Below, piece after piece: positions 11,995-19,680 of a stretch of DNA of 64,000 nt. Position 1 is the stretch's first letter; each line of letters begins with the position of its first letter. The notes under the pieces were generated by a model. The model saw nothing but the letters and a program-made list of their open reading frames with translations, was not told where the DNA came from and searched no databases. Origin of the DNA: Pseudomonadota bacterium (GTDB lineage: Bacteria; Pseudomonadota; Gammaproteobacteria; Burkholderiales; Burkholderiaceae_C); contig JAEWIF010000073.1 of NCBI GenBank assembly GCA_023387335.1, positions 1 through 64,000 of the forward strand, written 5' to 3'. The position numbers and the translations under genes were made by a program.

Positions 11995-12195
11995 ATGCAA
12001 CGCTTCCTGATCGCGCTCGGCGTGGTGCTCGTGCTCGCGGGCTTCGCATGGCCCTGGCTCTCGCGGCTGCCGTGGGGGCGCCTGCCGGGCGACTTCTCCG
12101 TCGAGCGCGAAGGCTTCAGCTTCTACTTTCCGCTGATGACTTCGATCGTAGTGTCGATCGTGGCGAGCCTGCTGCTGTGGTGGTGGCGCAAGTAG
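11995..12195 (+). CDS. DUF2905 two-helix membrane protein
   Basis: A 66-residue protein with two transmembrane helices (about 4–22 and 45–63) separated by the motif LPWGRLPGDFSVEREGFSFYFP, which I recognise as the DUF2905 signature. It has a typical length for the family. The function is unknown; it is an inner-membrane protein. The start has no Shine-Dalgarno. It ends 1 nt from the stop of the convergent lipoprotein gene. Confidence 0.85.
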   Translation: MQRFLIALGVVLVLAGFAWPWLSRLPWGRLPGDFSVEREGFSFYFPLMTSIVVSIVASLLLWWWRK

Positions 12196-12196
12196 C

Positions 12197-12790
12197 TCAG
12201 CGCACCGCGGCGCTCGCCAGCGGCACCTGCCGCGTGCCCGGCGCCGCGTTCGGGAATCCGGCCAGCGCGGCCTGCAGCAGGGCGACCGGGTTCGCGCCCG
12301 AGTCACCGCTCGCCTGCGACTGGTAGACCACCTGCCCGCTGCCCAAGTCGCGCAGCAGCACGTCCACGCGCTGCGTCGATGGCTGCCCGCCGAAGCCGCC
12401 GATCGGGAAGCCCAGCCCGATGCCGATGCCGCCACGCCCCCCGCTGCCGCCGGAGACGCCCACGCCCACCGAAGGCCCGCCGCCCCAGTACGGCCCGCCG
12501 ATCGGCTGGTCCTGGCTGGCCGTCACCTGCAGCGACAGGCGCGGGCTCGCGTCGTCGCGCCGCAGGCCGGCTTGCGACAGCAGTGCATCGGCCATCGACT
12601 CCAGCTCGGCCTGGCGCGGCTGCGCGGCCTGCGAGAGCAGGCGCTCATGGCGGTAGGTGGCGCCCGCGGCCAGCTGGACCGGGGGCGTGAAGACCTGCAC
12701 CGTGGCCTGCGGCGGCCCGCTGGCGCACGCGGCCAGCAGCAGCGCGGCCAGCGGCAGGACGAGGAGCGGACGACGCGCGAGCGGGCGCAT
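12197..12790 (-). CDS. DUF4136-type lipoprotein
   Basis: A 197-residue lipoprotein with a type II signal peptide and lipobox LLLAAC (Cys 22). A Gly-rich low-complexity stretch (GVGVSGGSGGRGGIGIGLG) sits in the middle. The C-terminal part (VDVLLRDLGSGQVVYQSQASGDS) resembles the DUF4136 domain of outer-membrane lipoproteins. It lies just downstream of the hemerythrin gene with a 9-nt gap and is probably cotranscribed. Function unknown. Confidence 0.75.
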   Translation of the reverse strand: MRPLARRPLLVLPLAALLLAACASGPPQATVQVFTPPVQLAAGATYRHERLLSQAAQPRQAELESMADALLSQAGLRRDDASPRLSLQVTASQDQPIGGPYWGGGPSVGVGVSGGSGGRGGIGIGLGFPIGGFGGQPSTQRVDVLLRDLGSGQVVYQSQASGDSGANPVALLQAALAGFPNAAPGTRQVPLASAAVR

Positions 12791-12799
12791 GGGACGGCG

Positions 12800-13243
12800 T
12801 CAGGCCGCCTGGTGGATGGTGGCCGCCAGCTCGTACTTGCGGATCTCCAGCTGCCGGCCCAGCGTCACCAGGTCCATGGTGGAGGCCTTCGCCTTGGCGA
12901 ACATGTCGCGGCGCTCTTCCTCGACGTGCTCCATGGTGCTCTTCTGGATCTGGGTCATGACGGCGTTGATGTCCGGCGCGTTGGGCACCTGGGCGATGAG
13001 GTCGCGCAGCTGCTGGTGCTCGGTGCGCGCGTGCTCGACCATCTTGCGGTCGCCGGTAGCTTCCGCGAACGCCGGGTAGAACACCTCCTCCTCGATCATC
13101 GCGTGCAGCACCAGCTCCATGCAGATCACCTGCGCGATGTCGAGCCGGGTGGCCGGGTCGAGGTCGGCGGACTTGAAGTCGTTGAAGAGGGACTCGACAC
13201 GCACGTGGTCGGCGTCCAGCAGGTTGATCGCATCCTTGGCCAT
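12800..13243 (-). CDS. hemerythrin HHE-domain protein
   Basis: A 147-residue all-helical protein with the ligand pattern of hemerythrin-like HHE domains: His 13, His 47, Glu 51 (HAMIEEEVFYP), His 76 (EHQQL) and His 106 (EHVEEE). These would bind a di-iron centre that senses or carries oxygen or nitric oxide. AGGAG 7 nt before the ATG fixes the start. It is first in a likely two-gene unit with the DUF4136 lipoprotein. Confidence 0.9.
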   Translation of the reverse strand: MAKDAINLLDADHVRVESLFNDFKSADLDPATRLDIAQVICMELVLHAMIEEEVFYPAFAEATGDRKMVEHARTEHQQLRDLIAQVPNAPDINAVMTQIQKSTMEHVEEERRDMFAKAKASTMDLVTLGRQLEIRKYELAATIHQAA

Positions 13244-13375
13244 CGATGACTCCTGAGGTTGGGGGCGCGGTTACGCAAGAGGCCACGTTAGCGCGCAGGC
13301 ACGCAGCGTCTGTAGTCCAGCGGCGCGCCCATCAGTACGCGGCGTCCGTCCCGGCGTTGGCATGATGGCGCTCCC

Positions 13376-14041
13376 ATGATCCTCTACCGCGACGCCGAGC
13401 TCGTCGCCATCGACAAGCCCGCCGGGCTGCTGGTGCATCCGAGCGCGCTCGACCGGCATGAGGAGCACAACGCGCTGGAGATGCTGCAGGAGCAGCTCGG
13501 CGAGAAGTTGTTCCCCCTGCACCGGCTGGACAAGGCGACCAGCGGCGTGCTGTTGTTCGCGCGGACGGCCGAGGCGGCGAGTGCGTGGGGCAAGGTGTTC
13601 GAGACGGGCGCGGTCGCGAAACGGTACGTCGCGCTCGTGCGTGGATGGCCCGCGGAGAGCGGCGAGATCGACTACGCCCTCGCGCGCGATCCCGAGTTGC
13701 CTTCCGCCGGCCAGCCGCGCGTCGCCGCCCTCACCCGCTTCCGGCGCCTGCGCACGTTCGAGTGGCCGTTCAGCGTGGAGGGAAGGCATCCGACGAGCCG
13801 CTATGCGCTGGTGGAGATCGAGACGCTGACCGGAAGACGCCACCAGATCCGCCGGCACTTCAAGCACATCGCGCATCCGCTGGTCGGGGACACGACGCAC
13901 GGCAAGGGCGCGCACAACCGGGCGGTGGCGCAGTGGCTGAGGGTGGACCGGATGTGGCTGCATGCGGTGAGCGTCGAGTTGCCGGGTGGACCGCGGGTCG
14001 AGGCGCCGCCGGGCGATGAATGGGCGGCGTTGATGGGGTGA
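13376..14041 (+). CDS. TruC-like RNA pseudouridine synthase (RluA family)
   Basis: A 221-residue pseudouridine synthase without an S4 domain. The catalytic Asp 52 is in HRLDKATSGVLLF. The strings GRRHQIRRHFKHIAHPLVGD and HNRAVAQWL closely follow E. coli TruC, which modifies U65 of tRNA. The family (RluA/RluC/TruC) is certain; the exact target is inferred from these motifs. The ATG has no Shine-Dalgarno, but CATGAT precedes it by 9 nt. Confidence 0.85.
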   Translation: MILYRDAELVAIDKPAGLLVHPSALDRHEEHNALEMLQEQLGEKLFPLHRLDKATSGVLLFARTAEAASAWGKVFETGAVAKRYVALVRGWPAESGEIDYALARDPELPSAGQPRVAALTRFRRLRTFEWPFSVEGRHPTSRYALVEIETLTGRRHQIRRHFKHIAHPLVGDTTHGKGAHNRAVAQWLRVDRMWLHAVSVELPGGPRVEAPPGDEWAALMG

Positions 14042-14132
14042 CGCCCGGCAGAGCCGACGCAGGCAGCGAACTACGCCCACCCCCGGTCTCGCCCGACAAG
14101 CCGAGGCTCAGCGCGCCGCCATCCTCCCGCGC

Positions 14133-15203
14133 ATGAACCTGGACACCAACGCCGCACGCGCCGCCACCGTCGGCGCCGTGGCCCTGGCCGCGCTCGGAAG
14201 CGCCGCCTGGGTCGAGCACCGCGCCCGCCTGGCGGAGCGCCGCCACCACGCCCCGCACCGCCTGATGTACGTCAACGGCACGCGGCTGCACTACCAGCTG
14301 GTCGGCGAAGGCTCGCCCGTGCTGCTGGTGCACGGCAACCTGGTCGACGGCGCCGACTTCGAGGCCAGCGGCCTCCTGGACCACCTGGCGATGAAGCACC
14401 AGGTGCTGGTGATCGACCGGCCCGGCTACGGCCACAGCGACCGCCCGCGCGACCAGCCGTGGACGCCCGCGATGCAGGCGCGCCTGCTGCACCACGCCGC
14501 GTCCACGCTGGGGCTGCACCGCATGGTGGTGGTCGGGCATTCGATGGGCGCGCAGGTGGCGCTGGCGATGGCGCTGCAGAACCCGGCCAGCGTGGACGGC
14601 CTGGTGCTGGTGGGCGGCTACTACTGGCCCCGCCTGCGGCTGGACCGCTGGCTGGCCATGCCGGCCGCGATGCCGGTGCTGGGCGACGTGCTGCGCTACA
14701 CCACGTCGGCCTGGACCGCGCGCGCCACGCTGGGCTCGGCGCTGCGAGCGATGTTCCATCCGCATCCGGTGCCGCGGCGCTTCCACGAGCTGCTGCCGCG
14801 CGAGATGCTGCTGCGCCCGCTGCAGCAGCGCGCCACCGCGGAGGACGCCTCGCACCTGGTGAAGCAGGCCCGCGCGCTGGTGAAGCAGTACGCCACGCTG
14901 CAGATGCCGGTGACGCTGGTCGCCGGCCGGCAGGACCGCGTCGTATCGCCGCAGCAGACGCGCTGGCTGCACGCGGGCATGCCGCACAGCCGCATGCACC
15001 TCCTGGACGGCATGGGCCACATGGCGCACTACGAGCCGCAGGCGCACGAGGCGATCGCGGCGGGCGTGCAGCGGGCGCTGGCCGCGAGCAACGCCGCCGT
15101 CGTGCGGCCGGAGACGACGGAGCTGCCGCGCCGCTCCTCGACTAGCCCTCTTGCGCGAACGCCTTCAGTTTCGCCAGAGCCGCTTCCCACTGGCGCCCGA
15201 TGA
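14133..15203 (+). CDS. membrane-anchored alpha/beta-hydrolase
   Basis: A 356-residue protein with an N-terminal hydrophobic helix (about 10–26), then an alpha/beta-hydrolase fold: oxyanion LLVHGNLVDG, nucleophile Ser 137 in GHSMGA, Asp in AGRQDRVV and His in GMGHMAHYE. The last 30 residues (Ser/Pro-rich) extend 62 nt over the end of the convergent ArsR gene, an unusually long 3' overlap. The tail may be a recent read-through extension. Substrate unknown. Confidence 0.8.
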   Translation: MNLDTNAARAATVGAVALAALGSAAWVEHRARLAERRHHAPHRLMYVNGTRLHYQLVGEGSPVLLVHGNLVDGADFEASGLLDHLAMKHQVLVIDRPGYGHSDRPRDQPWTPAMQARLLHHAASTLGLHRMVVVGHSMGAQVALAMALQNPASVDGLVLVGGYYWPRLRLDRWLAMPAAMPVLGDVLRYTTSAWTARATLGSALRAMFHPHPVPRRFHELLPREMLLRPLQQRATAEDASHLVKQARALVKQYATLQMPVTLVAGRQDRVVSPQQTRWLHAGMPHSRMHLLDGMGHMAHYEPQAHEAIAAGVQRALAASNAAVVRPETTELPRRSSTSPLARTPSVSPEPLPTGAR

Positions 15204-15498
15204 CCTCGAGGGTCCTGCGCGCTTCTTCCAGCTGCGTGGGATCGAACTGCCACAGTCGCTCGCGGCCGATGCGCAGGTCCTTCACCAGGCCCGCGTCGGC
15301 CAGCACGTGCAGGTGCTTGGTGACGGCCTGGCGGCTGATGTCGGTGTTGGCGGTCAGCTGCGTGATGGAGAACGCGCCGCCCGCGCACAGCACGGAGACG
15401 AGGCGCAGCCGCGTGGCGTCGCCCAGCGCGAAGAAGACGTTGGCCAGCTGAGCGGACGGCTCGGGGGCGGGACCGGGCTCAGGGGTGCTGTTCTGCAT
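15142..15498 (-). CDS. ArsR-family transcriptional regulator
   Basis: A 118-residue winged-helix repressor of the ArsR type: FFALGDATRLRLVSVL…ITQLTANTDISRQAVTKHLHVLADAGLV, with the recognition helix around SRQAVTKHL. It has no Cys metal-binding motif, so it is not a classic metal sensor. The sequence resembles the ArsR proteins that are usually followed by an SRPBCC/AHSA1 gene; no such gene follows here. Two matching palindromes upstream (15582–15597 and 15629–15644) are probably its operators. Confidence 0.88.
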   Translation of the reverse strand: MQNSTPEPGPAPEPSAQLANVFFALGDATRLRLVSVLCAGGAFSITQLTANTDISRQAVTKHLHVLADAGLVKDLRIGRERLWQFDPTQLEEARRTLEVIGRQWEAALAKLKAFAQEG

Positions 15499-15562
15499 GG
15501 CGGCGGATATTTGTCCAGCTGCGCATCCCAGCCGCCCGCGTTTTGCGGTCTCTGGTGCTCAT
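15479..15562 (-). CDS. 27-residue upstream ORF overlapping arsR-type gene
   Basis: ATG to TGA encoding a basic peptide (MSTRDRKTRAAGMRSW…). GGAGA stands 6 nt before the ATG, a better ribosome-binding site than that of the ArsR gene, and its last 20 nt overlap the ArsR start. It could be a translationally coupled leader peptide or the remnant of a lost gene. Confidence 0.35.
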   Translation of the reverse strand: MSTRDRKTRAAGMRSWTNIRRHAEQHP

Positions 15563-15581
15563 GGTGGTCTCCGGTGAAAAG

Positions 15582-15597
15582 GCAACCAATCCGTTGC
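15582..15597. promoter_or_regulatory. probable ArsR operator, copy 1
   Basis: GCAACCAATCCGTTGC, an imperfect palindrome (one mismatch) located 84 nt before the ArsR start. It is the same as copy 2 except for one base. Confidence 0.6.
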
Positions 15598-15628
15598 GCT
15601 TTGATTGTGCGACAGTTTCCCGACACGC

Positions 15629-15644
15629 GCAACCAATCGGTTGC
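15629..15644. promoter_or_regulatory. probable ArsR operator, copy 2
   Basis: GCAACCAATCGGTTGC, with 6-bp arms perfectly palindromic around AATC. It starts 47 bp from copy 1, between the ArsR gene and the divergent DUF3348 operon, so it could control either. Confidence 0.6.
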
Positions 15645-15831
15645 CCATGGCCGCCGGGCGCCCTCCCGCGCGCAAAACCGCACGCCGCAGGCGCCGGGCC
15701 GCAACGCCAACCTGCACCGCCCGAACACATCCTTGTCAGTCTGTGACGGGGCCGTGGGAGCCCATCCGGATCGTTTCTAATACGGGCCCGCAGAGCCATC
15801 CCCGGCCCTGTGGTGCACAGGATCGTTCGCG

Positions 15832-16572
15832 TTGCACAGCTCTTCTTTCATCGGCTCCTCGCCCCTGGTCCGCCTGCTGGACCCGTGGTCGCCCGTGGAA
15901 GCGGAGGCGCCCGGCCCCGACGTGGCCGAACGCATGAGCCTGTGGTTCGGACCGCTCGACGCCATCCGGCTGCAGGCCATGCACCAGGCGGTGGCCGCCG
16001 CCGGCGAGGAGCGCAAGTCCCCGAAGGCCGGTGAGAAGAAGGCCCCGCCCGTCGCCGAAGACCTGCAGCGCGTGCGCGGCGTGCTCGCCAAGGCGATCTC
16101 GCAGGATCCGCTGGCCCTCGCCGGCCTGAAGCCGGACGCCACCGAAGACCCGGGCTACGGCCCCTTCCACCAGCGCCACATCGAGCTGCAGCGGCAGATG
16201 GGCCAGATGGCCGGCGCGCTGCGCGACCACGTGCGGCAGGCCGTCGCGCGCGTGTCGCCCCGGCTGCGGCAGCTGGCGGTGCTGGACGCCTCGCTCGAAG
16301 AACTCATGGCCGCGCGCGAACAGGCGCTGCTGCCCACCACCGCGCTGCTGCTGGAGCGGCGCTTCTCCCAACTGCGCGCGGCGCACCGGCAGGTGCTCGA
16401 GACCACCGGCGAGCCGGATGACCCCACCCACTGGCGCCGGCCCGGCGGCTGGCTCGCCACCTTCGCGAACGACTGGCGCAACGCCCTGCTCGCCGAGCTG
16501 GACCTGAGGCTGGAGCCCGTGTCCGGCCTGGTCGACGCGCTGCGCAACGAACCCCTTACCCCCCAAGCATGA
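15832..16572 (+). CDS. DUF3348-family protein
   Basis: A 246-residue, mostly helical soluble protein. The N-terminal block SSPLVRLLDPW and the general pattern fit DUF3348, the first gene of a four-gene operon conserved in Burkholderiales. The only in-frame start is TTG at 15832, with AGGA about 10 nt upstream. No membrane segment or catalytic motif is visible. It overlaps the DUF802 gene by ATGA, implying coupled translation and a shared complex. Confidence 0.75.
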   Translation: MHSSSFIGSSPLVRLLDPWSPVEAEAPGPDVAERMSLWFGPLDAIRLQAMHQAVAAAGEERKSPKAGEKKAPPVAEDLQRVRGVLAKAISQDPLALAGLKPDATEDPGYGPFHQRHIELQRQMGQMAGALRDHVRQAVARVSPRLRQLAVLDASLEELMAAREQALLPTTALLLERRFSQLRAAHRQVLETTGEPDDPTHWRRPGGWLATFANDWRNALLAELDLRLEPVSGLVDALRNEPLTPQA

Positions 16573-18644
16573 GCAATCGTTTCTTCACGCTGGCCTTCGG
16601 CATCGGCCTAGCCGCCCTGGCCTGGGTGGGCTGGAGCTTCATCGGCACCAGCTGGCTGGCGCTGGTGATGACCGCGGTGATCGCCGCCGTCTACGGCTTC
16701 GGCGCCTTCGAGCTGCGGCAGTTCCGCGCCGGCACTTCCGGCCTGCGCGCCGCGCTGCAAGGCCTGAGCGAGCCGCCCGCCGCGCTGGCCGACTGGCTGG
16801 ACCGCGTGCCGGCCCCGCTGCGCCCGACGGTGCGCTCGCGCATCGAAGGCGAGCGCGCCGCCCTGCCCGGCCCTTCGCTCACGCCCTACCTCGTCGGCCT
16901 GCTGGTGATGCTGGGCATGCTCGGCACCTTCCTGGGCATGGTGGTCACCTTCAAGGGCGCGGTGTTCGCGCTGCAGGGCTCGACCGACCTGCAGGCAATC
17001 CGCTCGGCGCTGGCCGAGCCGATCCGCGGCCTGGGCCTGTCGTTCGGCACCTCGGTGGCGGGCGTGGCCGCGTCGGCGATGCTGGGACTGATGTCCGCGA
17101 TCGCGCGGCGCGAGCGGGTCGAAGCCGCGCGGCTGCTCGATGCGCGCATCGCCTCGGTGCTGCAGGCGTTCTCGCTCGCGCACCATCGGCAGCAGACGGT
17201 GCGCGCGCTGCAGGCGCAGGCGGATTCGCTGCCCCAGGTGGTCACCGCGCTGAACGCGGTGATGGAGCGCATGGAGCGCCGCAGCGAGCAGCTCGACGCG
17301 CAGCTGCTGGAGCGGCAGGCGCAGCTGCAGCGCGAAGTCACCACCGCGTACACCGAGCTGGCCCGCAAGGTCGGCGTGTCGCTGCAGGAGAACCTGGCCG
17401 CCAACGCGCGCCTGTCCGGCGAGACGGTCAAGCCGATCGTCGAGGAAGCGATGGCGCAGGTCGTGCAGGAATCGCAGCGGCTGCACCAGCGGCTGGGCGA
17501 AGTCGCGCAGACGCAGGTCGATGCGCTCTCCAAGCAGTTCGCGGGCGCCGAGCAGCAACGCCTGAAGGCCTGGACCGACGCGCTGGAGCAGCGCGCGCAC
17601 GGCATGACCGAGTCGTTGGAGCAGCGCGCCCGCGGCATGACCGAGGCGCTGGAGCTGCGCACGCATGGGATGACGGAGGCGATCGAACAGCGCGCGCATC
17701 GCATGACGGAGGCGATCGAGCAGCAGGCCCACCGGCTGGTCGGCGCGATCGAGCAGAGCGCGCAACAGATCACCGATCGCGCCAGCGAGCAGTCGCTGAA
17801 GGCGCTGGAGCAGGCGTCGTCCGTGCTGGCGCAATCGACGCAGCTGGTCGAATCGCGTACCGAGGTCGAGTCGCGCTGGCTGCAGCAGCACGGCGAGCGC
17901 ATGGACCAGCTGGCGCAGCTGTGGCGCACCGAGCTCGGCGCGCTGCGGCAGGAGGAACAGCAGCGCGGCGATGCCGCCGTGCAGCGCCTGTCCGAACTCG
18001 AAGGCGCCGTCGCGCAGCACCTGGCCACGCTGGGCGCGGCACTGGAGGCGCCGATCACGCGCCTGCTGGCCACCGCCTCCGAAGTGCCGCAGGCCGCGGC
18101 CGGCGTGATCACGCAGCTGCGCGAGGAGATGAACCGCGTGGCCGAGCGCGACAACCTCGCGCTGCAGGAACGCACCGTGCTGCTGGAGCGCCTGGGCGCG
18201 CTGGTGCAGTCGCTGGAGCAGGCCTCGGGCGAGCAGCGCACCGCCATCGAGGCGATGGTGGGTTCCGCCACCTCCGTGCTGGAGCAGGCCCACGGCCGCT
18301 TCGCGCAGGCGCTGGAGACGCAGGCCGAGAAGGCCACCGACGTCGCAACGCAGGCCAGCGGCAGCGCGGCCGAACTGGGCGCGCTGGCCGAGTCGTTCGG
18401 CGAGAGCGTGCGCCTCTTCCAGTCCAGCCACGACAAGCTGACCGACACGCTGCAGCGCGTCGAAGCCTCGCTCACGCGCTCCACCGCGCGCAGCGACGAG
18501 CAGCTGGCCTACTACGTCGCGCAGGCGCGCGAAGTCATCGACCTCAGCATCGCGTCGCAGCAGGGCGTGATCGAGGGCCTGCGCCAGCTGCAGCAGCAGG
18601 GCAAGGCCAAGGCGCAGCAACCGGTCGCCGAGAGCCTCGCATGA
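16569..18644 (+). CDS. DUF802 protein: MotA/ExbB-like channel with a long coiled-coil tail
   Basis: 691 residues. Four N-terminal transmembrane helices are predicted (about 5–23, 29–50, 105–127 and 150–178). The third and fourth resemble MotA/TolQ/ExbB helices (LGMLGTFLGMVVTF and GLGLSFGTSVAGVAASAMLGLMSA). From about 190 to the end the protein is a charged coiled coil with six tandem 11-residue repeats at 340–405. This layout, a stator channel plus a long cytoplasmic tail, is like ZorA of Zorya. It overlaps both neighbours by ATGA. The channel role is inferred. Confidence 0.75.
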   Translation: MSNRFFTLAFGIGLAALAWVGWSFIGTSWLALVMTAVIAAVYGFGAFELRQFRAGTSGLRAALQGLSEPPAALADWLDRVPAPLRPTVRSRIEGERAALPGPSLTPYLVGLLVMLGMLGTFLGMVVTFKGAVFALQGSTDLQAIRSALAEPIRGLGLSFGTSVAGVAASAMLGLMSAIARRERVEAARLLDARIASVLQAFSLAHHRQQTVRALQAQADSLPQVVTALNAVMERMERRSEQLDAQLLERQAQLQREVTTAYTELARKVGVSLQENLAANARLSGETVKPIVEEAMAQVVQESQRLHQRLGEVAQTQVDALSKQFAGAEQQRLKAWTDALEQRAHGMTESLEQRARGMTEALELRTHGMTEAIEQRAHRMTEAIEQQAHRLVGAIEQSAQQITDRASEQSLKALEQASSVLAQSTQLVESRTEVESRWLQQHGERMDQLAQLWRTELGALRQEEQQRGDAAVQRLSELEGAVAQHLATLGAALEAPITRLLATASEVPQAAAGVITQLREEMNRVAERDNLALQERTVLLERLGALVQSLEQASGEQRTAIEAMVGSATSVLEQAHGRFAQALETQAEKATDVATQASGSAAELGALAESFGESVRLFQSSHDKLTDTLQRVEASLTRSTARSDEQLAYYVAQAREVIDLSIASQQGVIEGLRQLQQQGKAKAQQPVAESLA
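17586..17783 (+). repeat. six tandem 33-nt repeats coding for hendecads
   Basis: Six consecutive 33-nt units, each coding a variant of EQRAHGMTEAI, within the coiled-coil tail. Units 1–4 are most alike; units 5 and 6 are diverged. An 11-residue period favours a right-handed or straight coiled coil. Confidence 0.8.
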
Positions 18645-19279
18645 TCGAGCTGGACGACGGCGACGCCGCCGCGCAGGAAGTCGCGCCGGTCTGGACCGTG
18701 TTCGCCGACCTGATGGCGGGCCTGGTGGGCGCGTTCGTGCTGGTGCTGGTGGGCGTGCTGGTCGGGCAGATGGACCTGGTGGCCACGCTGCAGTCCGAGA
18801 TCGAGAAGCGCCGCATCGAGGAACAGCGCCGCATCGCGCTGGAGAAGGCGCTGGCGGTCCCGCTGGCCTCCGGCCGGATCACGGTGGACAACGGCCGCAT
18901 CGGCATCAGCGGCAGCGTGCTGTTCGCCGTCAACTCCGACCAGCTGCGGCCCGAGGGCCGGCAGCTGCTCAAGAGCCTGGTGCATCCGCTGCGCGTGTAC
19001 CTGGGCGAGCGCAACGAGCTGCTGATGGTGAGCGGCTTCACCGACGACAAGCCGGTGTCCGAGGGCAACAAGCGCTTCGCCGACAACCTGGAGCTGTCGG
19101 CGCAGCGCGCGCTGACGGTGACGCGCGCGCTGGTCGAGGAAGGCATGCCCTCGTCGCAGGTGTTCTCCGCGGCGTTCGGGCCGGAGCAGCCGGTGGCGTC
19201 GAACGCCAGCGAGCAGGGCCGCGCGCTGAACCGGCGCGTGGAGATGGCGCCGGTGCCCCGGACCAGCGCCAAGCCATGA
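18641..19279 (+). CDS. MotB/ZorB-like protein with OmpA peptidoglycan-binding domain
   Basis: 212 residues: a single transmembrane helix (about 17–40), a short coiled coil, and a C-terminal OmpA domain (about 80–205) with the peptidoglycan-binding signature D147-NLELSAQR. The helix begins VFADLMAGLVGAF with Asp 23. This copies the ion-binding Asp context of MotB (ADFMTAMMAFF). It therefore looks like the periplasmic, wall-anchored partner of the DUF802 channel, with which it overlaps by ATGA. It lies far from any flagellar gene. Confidence 0.82.
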   Translation: MIELDDGDAAAQEVAPVWTVFADLMAGLVGAFVLVLVGVLVGQMDLVATLQSEIEKRRIEEQRRIALEKALAVPLASGRITVDNGRIGISGSVLFAVNSDQLRPEGRQLLKSLVHPLRVYLGERNELLMVSGFTDDKPVSEGNKRFADNLELSAQRALTVTRALVEEGMPSSQVFSAAFGPEQPVASNASEQGRALNRRVEMAPVPRTSAKP

Positions 19280-19662
19280 GCGCCGGCCCGCTCGCGGACC
19301 TGAACGCCTACATCCGCGGCACGGTCGAATCGCGCCGCGCGGCGCTCGACGAGCCGGGCGACGCGGCGCATCCCGACGACCTGTTCAACGCCCGGTCCTT
19401 CCGCAAGTCCTGGGAACGCGGCCGCACGCTCGACCGCTTCGAGCAGGCCCTCGCCCGCACCCCGGCCAACGCCGGTCCCCTGAACTCGCACGCGCTGGTG
19501 CTGCGTTCGCTGGCCCAGATGCGCGAGCTGTCCACCGACTACCTGCGGCGCTTCCTCGTCCAAGCGGAGACGCTGCAGTGGCTGGAGAAGGCTCGGGAGA
19601 AATATCCGCGCGAGGAGGCCAAGGCGGGGAAGGCGGCGCGGAAGGCGAAGCGGAAGAAGTAA
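19276..19662 (+). CDS. DUF2894-family protein
   Basis: A 128-residue soluble protein overlapping the OmpA gene by ATGA. The central LNSHALVLRSLAQMRELSTDYLRRFL fits DUF2894, the last member of the DUF3348–DUF802–OmpA–DUF2894 operon. The C-terminal 15 residues are almost all Lys, Arg and Ala. Probably a cytoplasmic accessory of the stator-like complex; function unknown. Confidence 0.75.
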   Translation: MSAGPLADLNAYIRGTVESRRAALDEPGDAAHPDDLFNARSFRKSWERGRTLDRFEQALARTPANAGPLNSHALVLRSLAQMRELSTDYLRRFLVQAETLQWLEKAREKYPREEAKAGKAARKAKRKK

Positions 19663-19667
19663 AGCTC

Positions 19668-19673
19668 GACAAT
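19668..19673 (+). promoter_or_regulatory. -10-like GACAAT before the cold-shock gene
   Basis: GACAAT ends 7 nt before the ATG at 19681; no Shine-Dalgarno is present in the gap. Confidence 0.3.
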
Positions 19674-19680
19674 CCGGCCC

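Larger units (their letters stand above)
15499..15831. other. 333-nt divergent region between ArsR and the stator operon
   Basis: Apart from the 27-residue ORF and the two operators, nothing else was recognised. No clear promoter for the + strand operon was found. Stretches around 15650–15740 are very GC-rich. Confidence 0.5.

Noticed and set aside
15650..15740. GC-rich stretch between the operators and DUF3348 as a small gene
   Set aside because: No start codon with a ribosome-binding site and low-complexity translations in every frame.
18641..19279. OmpA-domain gene as an outer-membrane OmpA or Pal protein
   Set aside because: It has no signal peptide or lipobox; it has one MotB-like helix with an Asp and sits in the stator-like operon.
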